A stretch of DNA of 64,000 nt from Roseburia hominis (GCA_040702975.1 CP159990.1:1612001-1676000); one strand, 5' to 3'. Counted from the first letter of the stretch, positions 34,783 through 44,403 are shown. Program-made: numbers and translations. The notes: generated from the letters alone by a model not told the origin.

Positions 34783-37700
34783 GTGAGAGAAGCTAAGAAA
34801 ATTATCACCAGAATGTGTATGAACAACTGGGGCGGAGTGGAACATAAGATCCTTACATTTCACGAGTATGTGAATCTGTTCAGTGGAAAGAGCGGCTCGG
34901 GGAAATCTACGGTGATGGACGCGATTCAGGTGATCCTGTACGGGAGTTTTTCGCCCGCCTTTTTGAATAAAGCGGCCGATGACGCCAAGAACCGGAGAAG
35001 TGTGATCAGCTATCTTCGCGGGGAGCAAAAGGACGGGACCGCCAACCGGGAAGGTAAGGATTTCTGCTCTACGATTGCACTTGAGATCGAGGATACGTCA
35101 AATCATATTGTGACCTGTGTGGGGGTCGCCTTTGAGGTTCGCATAAGTGACAGTGAAGTCAGAAAATTCGTCTATTTCAGTCATTCGGGAAGAATGCCGG
35201 AGGGCGGCTACCGGACGGAGGAAGGGATTCCCTATGACAATAAGCAGATACGGCATCTTGTGGAAGAGCGGTCCAAATCGGAGGATAACCGCGGCAAGGG
35301 GGAGGTAAACCGGATCTACCCTTCCAAGGAAGCCTATCTGGGGACCTTATTCGACGTGATCCTCGGTTACATCGACGGGAACCGTTTCATGACTATGGAA
35401 AAGAGTGCGATCGCTCTTAAGATGACAAACGGAACCGGCCAGTTCATCAGGGACTATATGTTCCCCAGAAGCGAAGGGAAGGCGATCGGGAAAATCAGCG
35501 AACAGCTTGGAAAATACAGGGACATCAAGGAACAGGTGGAGGATCTGGAAAAAAGGATCAGTTATCTGACCCGGGTGAAGGAGGCTCACCAGGAAGTGGT
35601 AAATGTAGGCGCCGACATTGTTCATGGGCAGGCGGCGCTAAAATTTGTGGACATCCTGGCGCTGGAGAGCAGGATAGAGGCGGACAATCAGGAGCTTTCG
35701 GATACCCGGAAAAAATGCGAGGAGTTCTCGAAGAAGGATTCTGCTTTAAAGGAGCAGCGGGAGGACGTAAAAGAGGCATTGATCAAGGCGGAATCCGACC
35801 TCAAAGCCACGGATTACGGCAGCAAAAAGGAGCGTCTCGAGGAACTGACAAAGCGGGCGGATATGCTGGCGAAGGATAGTGTGCAGTGGCGAAAGACACT
35901 TTCTGGTTTACAACGCTGGGTAGACGAGGAGATTGTGACCGATTATGTGAGCAATCCGACGATTTATAAAATAGAAGAATTCCAGAAGGGCGCGGTAAGC
36001 GTTTCGCAGTGTGCCAGATTAAGAGAGGCGCTTGCGGGCACAAGGGAGATGATCCGCGACGAGATTGAGGAATTAAGAGAACAGAAGCAAGGTGTGCAAA
36101 AGGAGTATGAAGCGAAGAAAAAGCGCGTAGAGGACATGAAGCATGACCGCAAATCCTACGGGGATATGGGCGAGAGTATCCGCAAGGCAAGAAAAATGCT
36201 GAGAGAACGGCTGGCGGCTTCCTACGGACATGCGGTGGAGGTACAGGTGCTGGCCGATCTGTTCGATATTCGTGAGGAGGAGTGGAAGGACGCGGTAGAA
36301 GGACGAATGGGAAGATTGAAGCTGTGCCTGATCACCGAGCCGAAGTATGCTCATGATGCGGCGGTCATCTTCCGATCCATGAAAGAGTTTGAAGAAATCG
36401 AGCTGATCAATTCCCGGGCGCTTATGGATAGTGGGCCTCAGGCGTTAAAAGGGACGCTCTATGAGGCGGTCACCACGGAGATTCCTTATGTAGATGCGTG
36501 TCTTAAGCGTTTCCTCGGGCATATCGTAAAATGCCGCTCCGTGGAGGAGCTGGAGCAGGTGCATGACGGTGTGACGCCGGATTGCTATTCTTACAGCAAT
36601 TTCCGGTTCCGGCATTTGAAAAAACGGGATTACACCTGGAACGCCTGCATTGGGAGCAAGGTCTCCAAGGCGAAGCTGGCTGAATATGAGGCAGATACTA
36701 AGAAGCTGTCGGAGGCGCTAAGAGAAGTGACCCGTCAGATGGCCGCTTTGAATGCGTCCATGGAGTTTGAGGCGCTGGGGGCAGGAGATGAGTATCTGGC
36801 AGCGCTTTCCCGTTCGCAGGAGGAGCTGGAGGAGGCCCTCGCTGAGAAGGCCGAGTTAAGCGAGGTCATTCGGAAATTAAAGGAGGGCAAGTACCGGGAG
36901 CTGGAAGGAGAGGTGCAGAAGCTGAAAGAGCAGTCGGCGGCCGTGGAGGCGGAAATTGAGAAGAACAGCCGTCTGCTTCGCGAGTACCAGATCAGCGAAG
37001 CGCGTCTTTCGACAGATATTAATAATAAACAGGAAGAACTGAATAATCAGCGCATGGGTTATAAGCCGGGCGAGGCGGTAGAAGAAGAGGTAAGGCGAGA
37101 ACTTTCCCAGGTGACGGGGCAGACTTTAAAGGGCAGGATCCGTTCCCGTCTGGAGCGTTTAGGCGACAGGCTGGCAAAAGCAGACGATAATCTGGCGCGG
37201 GCAAGAAATAATTACATTTTCGCCTATCCGTCCTGCAATTTAAGCGGTACGGAGCGGACAAATGACGCCTACGATAAACTTTTGAATGACTATCTGAACA
37301 ATTACAGGCCGGAGTACCAAAAAGAATTTGAAAAGCAGTGCGACCTGATTTATAAGAGCCTGCGGGATAATGTGATTGCAGCCATTCACGGGGATATCAA
37401 GGCGGCGAGACGCCATGCGGCGGAGATCAATCGTATGCTCAGAGAGACCAATTTCGCGGACAGCATTTACCAGATCAAGATCGAGCCGGCGAAAAATGAA
37501 AATGCACAGTTTTACGAAATGCTGATGGCCGAGGAGCTGGACAGCAAGGTACTCTATGATGACGAGATCGAGGGGCAGATGAGTCTGGGGCAGGATACTT
37601 TCCTGCAAAAATATGAGCGTCAGATCAACCTTCTGACGGAAAAATTCATGCCCGCGCGGGGAGAAGATGAGATGAACCTGGCGAAGCGCAGGCAGGAGAT

Positions 37701-38190
37701 GGAGCGCTATGCGGATTACCGGAACTATCTGTCGTTCAGTATGTATGAGCGGGTGGAGGATGAGAAGGGAAATATCCGTGAGAACATGGTAGATGAGATG
37801 GCCGGGCGGGATTCCGGCGGCGAGGGGCAGAACCCCAAGTATGTGGCACTGATGGCCGGTTTTGCCATGCTTTATATGTCGCATAGCAACCGGGATTCCA
37901 GGATTAAGCTGGTGCTTCTTGACGAGGCGTTTTCTAAGATGGATCAGGAGCGCAGCGAGGTGTGTCTGAAATATGCGAGAAAACTGAATCTGCAGCTTAT
38001 TGTCTGCGTGCCGGACGAGAGACTGCAGTCCCTGATCCAGAATGTGGACAGTGTGTACGGCTTCCGCAGGTATCAGAACCAGATTTCCATGATGCATATT
38101 GATAAAGGACGATATCTTCAGATGATGGAAGGGGAAGAAGATGACGAAGGAAGCGGGGAAAATGACGCTGGCCCTGTGGCTGATTCATAA
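34783..38190 (+). CDS. jetC: Wadjet anti-plasmid system SMC-like ATPase JetC
   Basis: This large 1135-residue SMC-family ATPase has Walker A GKSGSGKST at 35-43, long coiled coils (about residues 240-460 and 650-800) and a hinge-like region between them. The C-terminal ATPase lobe has MAGRDSGGEGQNPKYVALMA, where the Ser-Gly-Gly-Glu is the signature, and Walker B KLVLLDEAFSKMDQER. The N-terminus (MCMNNWGGVEHKILTFHEYV) is like that of MukB/SbcC-like Wadjet proteins. It extrudes DNA loops so that small circles can be recognised and then cut by JetD. The GTG at 34783 has GGGGAGG directly upstream. It overlaps jetD by 50 bases. Confidence 0.93.
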   Translation: MREAKKIITRMCMNNWGGVEHKILTFHEYVNLFSGKSGSGKSTVMDAIQVILYGSFSPAFLNKAADDAKNRRSVISYLRGEQKDGTANREGKDFCSTIALEIEDTSNHIVTCVGVAFEVRISDSEVRKFVYFSHSGRMPEGGYRTEEGIPYDNKQIRHLVEERSKSEDNRGKGEVNRIYPSKEAYLGTLFDVILGYIDGNRFMTMEKSAIALKMTNGTGQFIRDYMFPRSEGKAIGKISEQLGKYRDIKEQVEDLEKRISYLTRVKEAHQEVVNVGADIVHGQAALKFVDILALESRIEADNQELSDTRKKCEEFSKKDSALKEQREDVKEALIKAESDLKATDYGSKKERLEELTKRADMLAKDSVQWRKTLSGLQRWVDEEIVTDYVSNPTIYKIEEFQKGAVSVSQCARLREALAGTREMIRDEIEELREQKQGVQKEYEAKKKRVEDMKHDRKSYGDMGESIRKARKMLRERLAASYGHAVEVQVLADLFDIREEEWKDAVEGRMGRLKLCLITEPKYAHDAAVIFRSMKEFEEIELINSRALMDSGPQALKGTLYEAVTTEIPYVDACLKRFLGHIVKCRSVEELEQVHDGVTPDCYSYSNFRFRHLKKRDYTWNACIGSKVSKAKLAEYEADTKKLSEALREVTRQMAALNASMEFEALGAGDEYLAALSRSQEELEEALAEKAELSEVIRKLKEGKYRELEGEVQKLKEQSAAVEAEIEKNSRLLREYQISEARLSTDINNKQEELNNQRMGYKPGEAVEEEVRRELSQVTGQTLKGRIRSRLERLGDRLAKADDNLARARNNYIFAYPSCNLSGTERTNDAYDKLLNDYLNNYRPEYQKEFEKQCDLIYKSLRDNVIAAIHGDIKAARRHAAEINRMLRETNFADSIYQIKIEPAKNENAQFYEMLMAEELDSKVLYDDEIEGQMSLGQDTFLQKYERQINLLTEKFMPARGEDEMNLAKRRQEMERYADYRNYLSFSMYERVEDEKGNIRENMVDEMAGRDSGGEGQNPKYVALMAGFAMLYMSHSNRDSRIKLVLLDEAFSKMDQERSEVCLKYARKLNLQLIVCVPDERLQSLIQNVDSVYGFRRYQNQISMMHIDKGRYLQMMEGEEDDEGSGENDAGPVADS

Positions 38191-39337
38191 GATTAACACG
38201 AAGGACTGGCGGATCGGAAAGGTGACCGGGTGGAAACACCCGGAAATCTCCCAGGACGTGATCGACCAGATTGGCAGGCAGGAACTTCTTAGGCAGGCCC
38301 AAGAGCTGGAACGCCGGGAGCTTATCCGGGTAAAGTGGCGGGATTTCAAAACGGATATAGAGAGAATAGATGTTTCTGTAGAAAACATGGACCGCCTCTG
38401 TGCGTTTGCCGGGGTGGAAAATCCCAGGGAAGAGCTGCAACGCGCGGAAGAAATTTTGAAACGATGGAGAGAAGAAGCAAAGGAAGAATGGCAGAAGAAA
38501 TATTATGATTTACTTCTTGAACGAACCACAAGAGGAACGGTGCCTGTTGAGGTAAAAGATGAGAATCTCTTCCGTTGTTTGAATAGTCTTCCCGGACAGG
38601 AGAAGAGCTGTTGGAGGCGTGTGTTTAGCGCTAACGTACTGGGGGATTCCAAGCTCTTTGAGACGAAGTACGAAACACGATTGATTACCATATTGATCCA
38701 TCATTCACCCTACGTGCGGGAAGGCATGGAGGCTGCTCAGATTCTGGCGGAGCATGGGGTACTTACCTATTCACAGACTCTGGAATGGAAGGGGCCATTG
38801 GTGTATGAAATAGGAGGAATTGGGACTTCTATTGACACAGCAGGCATGATTTATGGTACAATTATAAATGCGCAGACATTGGAACAATCCAGGGTAGTTT
38901 CAGCGGGGAACGTAAGCAGAATAGTGACAATAGAAAATAAGGCGAATTACGAGGATATGAGATTCAGAAGTGATACGCTCTATATTTTTGCCCACGGATT
39001 CTTTTCTCCGAAGGAGCGATATTTTCTGAGTACTCTTCGGGAAGTGTTGGGAGAAGATACGAAATATTATCATTGGGGTGATATGGATTATGGTGGGATT
39101 CGTATTTTCGGATATATCAAGGAGCATATTTTTCCGGAGGTCAGACCGCTGTATATGGATGGGAAGACTTACGAAAAAGCATTGCGTCAGGGAGCCGGGG
39201 TGAAGCTGGACGCAGGGAAGAGGAGAAAGCTTGAGCGTATGGAGGCAGGAGAGCTGGAAGAATTGAAAGATGCCATCTTACAGTATGGACTGGAAATCGA
39301 ACAGGAAGTATTACTCTGTGAATCGGTCAATGTTTAA
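38141..39337 (+). CDS. jetD: Wadjet anti-plasmid nuclease JetD
   Basis: This 398-residue protein has an N-terminal helical part (LALWLIHKINTKDWRIGKVT) and a C-terminal TOPRIM nuclease domain. Key acidic residues appear in IVTIENKANYEDM (Glu), and in YHWGDMDYGGIRIFGYI (Asp-x-Asp). This matches JetD, which cuts plasmid DNA after JetABC has extruded it. The ATG at 38141 has AAGGGG at a good distance and lies inside the end of jetC, a 50-base overlap; another ATG at 38162 is possible. It completes the four-gene set, so the system seems intact. Confidence 0.9.
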   Translation: MTKEAGKMTLALWLIHKINTKDWRIGKVTGWKHPEISQDVIDQIGRQELLRQAQELERRELIRVKWRDFKTDIERIDVSVENMDRLCAFAGVENPREELQRAEEILKRWREEAKEEWQKKYYDLLLERTTRGTVPVEVKDENLFRCLNSLPGQEKSCWRRVFSANVLGDSKLFETKYETRLITILIHHSPYVREGMEAAQILAEHGVLTYSQTLEWKGPLVYEIGGIGTSIDTAGMIYGTIINAQTLEQSRVVSAGNVSRIVTIENKANYEDMRFRSDTLYIFAHGFFSPKERYFLSTLREVLGEDTKYYHWGDMDYGGIRIFGYIKEHIFPEVRPLYMDGKTYEKALRQGAGVKLDAGKRRKLERMEAGELEELKDAILQYGLEIEQEVLLCESVNV

Positions 39338-39389
39338 GAGGCATCGATTAAACGATTACAAAGGATTATGAAAGTGAGAGGATAGTGGT

Positions 39390-40280
39390 ATGAAGAGCAA
39401 CAAACAGGCGATTGGCCATGTGATGGCCATGATTTCAGTAATCATCTGGGGGACAACTTTTATTTCAAGCAAAGTACTGCTTGCTGATTTTACTCCGGTG
39501 GAGCTTTTGATCTTCCGGTTTGTAATTGGTTTTGTCGCTTTATGGTTCATGAAGCCTGGGCGCCTGGTGCTGAAAAATCGAAGGGAAGAATGGTATTTTG
39601 TGGCGACAGGTCTTACGGGAATCTGCCTGTACTATTTGTTTGAAAATGTTGCATTGACGTATACGCAGGCGTCGAATGTAGGGGTGATTACCTCTATTTC
39701 ACCATTCTTTATCGGAATCAGCGCGCATTTCTTTTTGAAAGATGAGAAACTAAAGAGCAGCTTCTTCGTCGGCTTTGTGTTTGCGATCGCGGGAATCTCC
39801 CTGATCAGTTTCAGCGGGCAGGATGGGATTCATTTGAATTTAACGGGAGATCTGCTCAGTGTGGCGGCGGCGTCCATGTGGGGATTCTATGCCATTTTGA
39901 CCAGAAAGATCGGGGAACTTGGATATGATGTGATTCAGTCGACCAGACGGATGTTTTTTTATGGAATACTGTTCATGATTCCGATGGCGTGTGTGTCAGA
40001 TTTCCGGCTGGGAGTGGAGCGATTTGTGGAACCGGTCAATCTGATCAATATGCTCTATTTGGGAGTCGGAGCCTGCGCGGTCTGCTTTGTGACATGGAAT
40101 TATGCGGTGCAAAGCTTAGGAGCGATTAAGACCAGTATCTATATTTATCTGATTCCGGTAATCACGATCGTCATGTCGGTCATTATTCTGCATGAAAAGA
40201 TTACGGTCATGTCGATTGCTGGTACAGTTCTGACATTGTCGGGGCTGGCAATATCCGAGTTGTCAAACAAAGCTAAGTAA
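39390..40280 (+). CDS. EamA (DMT) family transporter
   Basis: This 296-residue membrane protein has ten predicted membrane segments in two EamA halves. The first starts GHVMAMISVIIWGTTFISSK and the second around LNLTGDLLSVAAASMWGFYA. YLIPVITIVMSVIILHEKIT is the typical penultimate helix of the second half. Such proteins export metabolites such as amino acids or purines; the substrate cannot be told. GAGAGGA precedes the ATG. It lies between the Wadjet operon and the amidohydrolase gene and may share a role with the latter. Confidence 0.88.
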   Translation: MKSNKQAIGHVMAMISVIIWGTTFISSKVLLADFTPVELLIFRFVIGFVALWFMKPGRLVLKNRREEWYFVATGLTGICLYYLFENVALTYTQASNVGVITSISPFFIGISAHFFLKDEKLKSSFFVGFVFAIAGISLISFSGQDGIHLNLTGDLLSVAAASMWGFYAILTRKIGELGYDVIQSTRRMFFYGILFMIPMACVSDFRLGVERFVEPVNLINMLYLGVGACAVCFVTWNYAVQSLGAIKTSIYIYLIPVITIVMSVIILHEKITVMSIAGTVLTLSGLAISELSNKAK

Positions 40281-40432
40281 AAATTGGACTGTTTTTGTCT
40301 GGTTTCAATTTTATTTTTAACTGATCGAACAGCAGGAAAAACAGATAGCTGGCAAATAGACCAAATAGCTAAGCAGCAAGAACGAATACTGTAAAATAGT
40401 ATAAAGGAAAAATAAAAGGAGGACATAAGAAA

Positions 40433-41584
40433 ATGAAAAGTTTACTAATCAAGAATGGATGGCTCCACGACGCAGTTCATCCGGAAAGCTATCAGGCGGA
40501 TATTCTGGTACAGGACGGAAGAATCGCCAAAATAGGTTCGGGTCTTGTATCTGACGTGGCAGAGGAAATTGACGCCACGGGATGCCAGGTGTATCCGGGG
40601 TTTGTGGAAGCCCACTGCCATTTGGGCGTAGATGGGTATGCCATGGGCTTTGAGGGCGATGACTGCAATGAGATGACAGAGATACTGACGCCTGAGCTGC
40701 GGGTGATCGATGCTCTGAATCCGCAGGATGAGACGTTCCGATTGGCGCTGGAAGGCGGTGTGACCTGCGTAGGTACGGGCCCGGGAAGCGCGAATGTGCT
40801 GGGCGGTATGTTCGCAGTGATCAAGACAAAGGGAAAACGGGTGGATGATATGATCGTCAAGTTCCCTGCGGCCATGAAATGTGCATTTGGAGAAAATCCA
40901 AAGCGCTGTTACAAAGAGAAAAATAATTACTCCCGGATGGCAACAGCGTCCAAGCTGAGAGTGACTCTCCGTGAAGCACAGGAATATCGGGCACAGCTTC
41001 AGGAGGCAAAGACCGTCAAAGACAGACCGAAATATAATGCGAAGTTAGAGGCGCTGCTTCCCGTTCTGGATGGTGAAATTCCGCTGAAAGCTCACGCACA
41101 TCAGGCAAATGATATTTTTACGGCGATCAGGATTGCGAAAGAGTTTGGCGTGAAGCTGACTTTGGAGCATTGCACGGATGGCTCTCTGATCGCGGAGGAA
41201 TTGGCAGCGGAAAGTTATCCTGTCTGCGTCGGTCCGACTTTTGGGCATGCGACCAAGATTGAATTAAAAAACAAAAGTTTTGAGACACCGGGTGTGCTTG
41301 CGAAGGCTGGTTGCCAGGTATCCATTATCACAGATTCACCGGTGATTCCACAGGAGTTTTTACCTTTGTGCGCGGGCCTTGCTGTGAAATATGGAATGGA
41401 CGAGTTTGAAGCGCTTAAGGCTATCACGATCAACCCAGCGAGACATTTAGGTGTGGAGGATCGGGTCGGCTCCCTGGAAGAGGGCAAGGACGGTGATCTT
41501 GTCATAGCAGCGGGGAATCCTATGATATCAGACACGCGAATTCTGTATACGATTATTGATGGGGAAGTTTGCTATCAGGGGTAA
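40433..41584 (+). CDS. Amidohydrolase family protein
   Basis: This is a 383-residue metal-dependent hydrolase of the imidazolonepropionase-like group. The N-terminal beta-sandwich (NGWLHDAVHPESYQADILVQ) precedes the metal motif GFVEAHCHLG (HxH). KAHAHQANDIFTAI holds the third His, LTLEHCTDG the fourth, and SIITDSPVIP the last Asp. The end, GSLEEGKDGDLVIAAGNPM, is the usual return to the sandwich. It hydrolyses an amide or related bond in a cyclic or peptide substrate; specificity is unknown. AAAGGAGG lies upstream of the ATG, and a strong terminator follows. Confidence 0.88.
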   Translation: MKSLLIKNGWLHDAVHPESYQADILVQDGRIAKIGSGLVSDVAEEIDATGCQVYPGFVEAHCHLGVDGYAMGFEGDDCNEMTEILTPELRVIDALNPQDETFRLALEGGVTCVGTGPGSANVLGGMFAVIKTKGKRVDDMIVKFPAAMKCAFGENPKRCYKEKNNYSRMATASKLRVTLREAQEYRAQLQEAKTVKDRPKYNAKLEALLPVLDGEIPLKAHAHQANDIFTAIRIAKEFGVKLTLEHCTDGSLIAEELAAESYPVCVGPTFGHATKIELKNKSFETPGVLAKAGCQVSIITDSPVIPQEFLPLCAGLAVKYGMDEFEALKAITINPARHLGVEDRVGSLEEGKDGDLVIAAGNPMISDTRILYTIIDGEVCYQG

Positions 41585-41619
41585 ATGAAGTAGAATGAAA
41601 ATGGAATAATTTTTTGGCG

Positions 41620-41672
41620 CCGCATCTGGTTTCAGTGTAGAGAGATTACCTGCCAGGTGCGGTTGTTTTTTT
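41620..41672 (+). terminator. Terminator of the amidohydrolase gene
   Basis: CCGCATCTGG (41620-41629) pairs with CCAGGTGCGG (41653-41662) and is followed by a long T-run. Confidence 0.75.
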
Positions 41673-41761
41673 GTTGTCAAGCAGGTCTGAGTAAGTGTAA
41701 AACGATAATCGAAGCAATCGGAAGTGCAAGCTCTTAGCGACGGTTAAGGGTAAGAAGATTA

Positions 41762-41806
41762 TTGACAAACGATAATTTTCTGCTATAATGAAGCTATAAT
41801 TATCGT
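41762..41806 (+). promoter_or_regulatory. Promoter with overlapping inverted repeat, DUF2975 operon
   Basis: TTGACA (41762-41767) and TATAAT (41784-41789) are 16 bases apart. ACGATAATT (41769-41777) and AATTATCGT (41798-41806) form an inverted repeat placed across the spacer and the start point. A third partial copy, ACGATAATCG, lies near 41701, and a variant, ACAATAATT, follows at about 41810. This is how a repressor site would look. The small HTH protein of the same operon is the obvious candidate to bind it. The rest of the 41585-41904 gap holds the previous terminator and no gene. Confidence 0.7.
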
Positions 41807-41904
41807 AAAACAATAATTCTACTGCCTGTTTGAATTGGTTTGAGACACACGAAACACTTGGAGCTGTTCGTTAGTCGATTGTGTATCAGAAGGGAGATGA
41901 GATT

Positions 41905-42891
41905 ATGAAACAAAAGAGATTTATCTGGTTTTTTATCGTAGAGGCTATCATATTTAGTGTACTCAGTCTGCTCCAGATAAGATTCTTAGGATTTTTCACA
42001 ACAATCATTGCATTTCCGTTTGAACAGATTGGATTTGCACTCAGGGCGCTTTCCCTCTCGAGCGCAACCGGGAATGTGGCCGCAATTCTTGTCTATCTTT
42101 TACTCTCCTTAAGTCCGTGCGCCGTTTATATTTTGTTGGTTAAAAAACATAAGGAGAGACGGATTGATGCATTGCTTGTGATTGTGAGTATCCTGCTATT
42201 CATCGTCATTTATTATATGATTAATCCAGCCCTGTCTGGGTTTACGGTTCCGGGCGGTGGAAAGATTATATTGGGATCGGCATTCTATTCGGTCCTGTTT
42301 GGCTATCTTGTTCTTCGGGTACTGTGTGTATATGCATCGGCTGAGGAGGCAGGGCTTCAGAGAGGACTTAAAACACTTCTTGTCTGCCTGAATTCAGTCT
42401 TTGTATATGCAGTTTTCTGGGGATGCTTAGGAAATCTTTGCTTAGCCTTGCATGAAGTGGGAACCCAGAATACAACCTATTTTGAAGTAATGAGCGAAGA
42501 CACATTTTCAGGAGTATCTCCGCTTATGCCAACGTATTTCTTTTTGATATTACAGTTTTTGGTAAATGCGCTTCCCTACCTTTTAGATATTGTGGTTGTA
42601 TTTCTGGCGATCCGCGTGTTGGAGGAACTGGAAAAAGACCGCTATTCGGACGGGTCCGTGGCATCAGTGGAGAAACTGGCAGGATTTTGCGTGAAAGCGC
42701 TGGCCGTCACGGTGGCGGCAGACATGATTTTCAGTATTCTTCAGCTTATGTTTGGAAATGTACTTTGTCAGATTAATATGACGGTTACGATTCCGGTGAC
42801 TTCTGTAATTTTTGTATTGGTTGTACTCCTGCTTTCACGCTATATTCGCGAAGATCAAAAGCTGAAGCAGGATAATGATTTGTTTGTATAA
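41905..42891 (+). CDS. DUF2975-like membrane protein
   Basis: This is a 329-residue membrane protein with about eight hydrophobic segments, for instance FIWFFIVEAIIFSVLSLLQI, NVAAILVYLLLSLSPCAVYI, LLVIVSILLFIVIYYMI and a C-terminal IPVTSVIFVLVVLLLSRYI. The last part, ALAVTVAADMIFSILQLMFG and the following helix ending in REDQKLKQDNDLFV, resembles DUF2975 proteins. Such proteins are usually followed by a small YozG-like HTH gene, as here. The ATG at 41905 has AAGGGAG upstream. Function is unknown; a membrane sensor working with the HTH protein is a reasonable inference. Confidence 0.7.
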   Translation: MKQKRFIWFFIVEAIIFSVLSLLQIRFLGFFTTIIAFPFEQIGFALRALSLSSATGNVAAILVYLLLSLSPCAVYILLVKKHKERRIDALLVIVSILLFIVIYYMINPALSGFTVPGGGKIILGSAFYSVLFGYLVLRVLCVYASAEEAGLQRGLKTLLVCLNSVFVYAVFWGCLGNLCLALHEVGTQNTTYFEVMSEDTFSGVSPLMPTYFFLILQFLVNALPYLLDIVVVFLAIRVLEELEKDRYSDGSVASVEKLAGFCVKALAVTVAADMIFSILQLMFGNVLCQINMTVTIPVTSVIFVLVVLLLSRYIREDQKLKQDNDLFV

Positions 42892-42906
42892 TGGCAGGTG
42901 AGACAT

Positions 42907-43140
42907 ATGGGAATACGGGTTTGTCTGGAGGAGGTCCTGAAAGAGAGGAAGATGACATCGAAGGAGCTTTGCAGGCTGGTGAATATTACCGAGGCCAATC
43001 TCTCGGTTCTCAGAAGCGGTAAGGCAAAGGGCGTCCGATTTCACACGATCAACAGAATCTGCTACTTTTTACAGTGTGACGTGGGAGATATCTTAAAATT
43101 TGACGGTAATCTGGAGGAGGGTGAGGAAAATGAAGAATAG
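42907..43140 (+). CDS. Small Cro/CI-type regulator (YozG-like)
   Basis: This 77-residue protein is almost entirely a helix-turn-helix domain. It has LEEVLKERKMTSKELCRLVN, then ITEANLSVLRSGKAKGVRF and TINRICYFLQCDVGDILKFD. This is the YozG-like group that accompanies DUF2975 proteins. The ATG at 42907 has AGGTGAG just upstream and lies 15 bases after the membrane gene. It overlaps the lipoprotein gene by 11 bases, so all three are one operon. Autorepression through the inverted repeat at 41769-41806 is likely but inferred. Confidence 0.83.
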   Translation: MGIRVCLEEVLKERKMTSKELCRLVNITEANLSVLRSGKAKGVRFHTINRICYFLQCDVGDILKFDGNLEEGEENEE

Positions 43141-44104
43141 AAAAAAGAAACTCGGCACAGTCATGGTCATGTTGATGTTTTCCCTGTGTGGCTGCTCTCT
43201 TGCGGTTCCGGAAGGAGGAACAGAGGGAAATGGGCGGTTGATCGGAGCATTTATCACACCGGATTATCTGGACCTTTATGATATGGAGGGGTATTTAGAA
43301 GCGCATGCGTCTGATTTGGCAGACGGGAGAGAAGTCATGCTTGCCGATGATGCTAAGTATGAGGAGAAATTATATGCTGACATTCAAAAAAATGGCAGTG
43401 AGGATCCGGGTGACTGGAAGGTATCCTTCGGAGATATTGCTGGTGTCAATTTCTTTACGCCCTTCTGGAAAGGGGAAGATGGAGATGGGTATTGGGCGAG
43501 TGAGTATGGCGATGGAATTTGCGATACCGATACGCACATCAAGACGACAGATACCGGGGAGGAGAGAAGTATAAAAGGAACGGTGTATATTCTGCCGGGA
43601 AAGGCAAATGAGAATATCGCATACTATGTGAATCCGGTCTATCAGACGCAGGAAGGAAGAATTTTTGTGGTTTCGGGGCAGGGATTTTCCACGAGCGGAG
43701 ATTCCTCGGAAGGAGTCTGTATGACTACGGAGCTTGCGGACCAGGTAACGACGACGGAAAACGGGAAGTCGGTCGAGGAGAAGAGCAGTGTGGCAGTCAG
43801 CATCGCAGTGATGTACAGGCCGGTGAAGATCACGATTTTCCAGATGGACAGGGAGAACCGGATTATCAGAAAAGCAGAATACAGTCCGGCGGAGGTGCCC
43901 CAGAAGCTCACGGCAGAATCCGGGGCGGAGTATATTCTGGTGGAGACGGAAAAGGAGAATCTGTCAGGTGAGGAGGTGGTTTCGCGGGAAATCTATGAAC
44001 GGAGCAAAGAGGAGTATCTTGAAACATTCTATGCAATGGAAAATGGAATGGTTGCAAGGCAGAGCACGGAAGTCGTGTGGCAGGATGAAGAATCGGTGGA
44101 ATAA
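43130..44104 (+). CDS. Putative lipoprotein of unknown function
   Basis: The signal peptide MKNRKKKLGTVMVMLMFSLC ends in the lipobox SLCGC. The mature part begins after a Gly/Glu-rich linker with LIGAFITPDYLDLYDMEGYL. It carries KGTVYILPGKANENIAYYVN and later ends in EVVWQDEESVE. No enzyme motif is visible. GGAGGGTGAGG precedes the ATG at 43130, which lies inside the end of the HTH gene. It is exported and membrane-anchored, and likely acts with the DUF2975 protein. Its stop codon lies six bases before a decayed rpn copy, so the 3' end may have been trimmed by that insertion. Confidence 0.7.
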   Translation: MKNRKKKLGTVMVMLMFSLCGCSLAVPEGGTEGNGRLIGAFITPDYLDLYDMEGYLEAHASDLADGREVMLADDAKYEEKLYADIQKNGSEDPGDWKVSFGDIAGVNFFTPFWKGEDGDGYWASEYGDGICDTDTHIKTTDTGEERSIKGTVYILPGKANENIAYYVNPVYQTQEGRIFVVSGQGFSTSGDSSEGVCMTTELADQVTTTENGKSVEEKSSVAVSIAVMYRPVKITIFQMDRENRIIRKAEYSPAEVPQKLTAESGAEYILVETEKENLSGEEVVSREIYERSKEEYLETFYAMENGMVARQSTEVVWQDEESVE

Positions 44105-44109
44105 GATTT

Positions 44110-44388
44110 ACGGAATGTATCAAAGAGGGGATTCTGAAGGAATTTCTTATGAAGTATCGGACGGAGGCGAAGAGTATGAGTATTTATGAATATGATGAAG
44201 AACGGCATATGCGCCAGACGCGAGAAGAAGGAAGAAAAGAAGGTGAAGAAGAAGGGAGAAGAGAAGGGATAGAATGTATGGAACAGCTGATTTTGCTGCT
44301 TTCGCAGCAGAACCGACTGGGCGAGGCTGTAAGAGCCGCAGAGGATTCAAAATTCAGGGAACAGTTATTTAAAGAATTTAACTTGTAG
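44110..44388 (+). pseudogene. 3' fragment of an Rpn-type nuclease/putative transposase gene
   Basis: From TECIKEGILKEFLMKYRTEA onward this repeats, almost base for base, the last third of the intact gene at 48560-49435. It includes the Glu/Arg-rich linker with small length differences (REEGRKEGEEEGRREG here) and the end REQLFKEFNL. The nuclease domain is absent and the copy begins abruptly. It is followed by the same type of terminator and a remnant of the same converging permease gene. Confidence 0.85.
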
Positions 44389-44403
44389 TGTCAATTCATA
44401 AAA

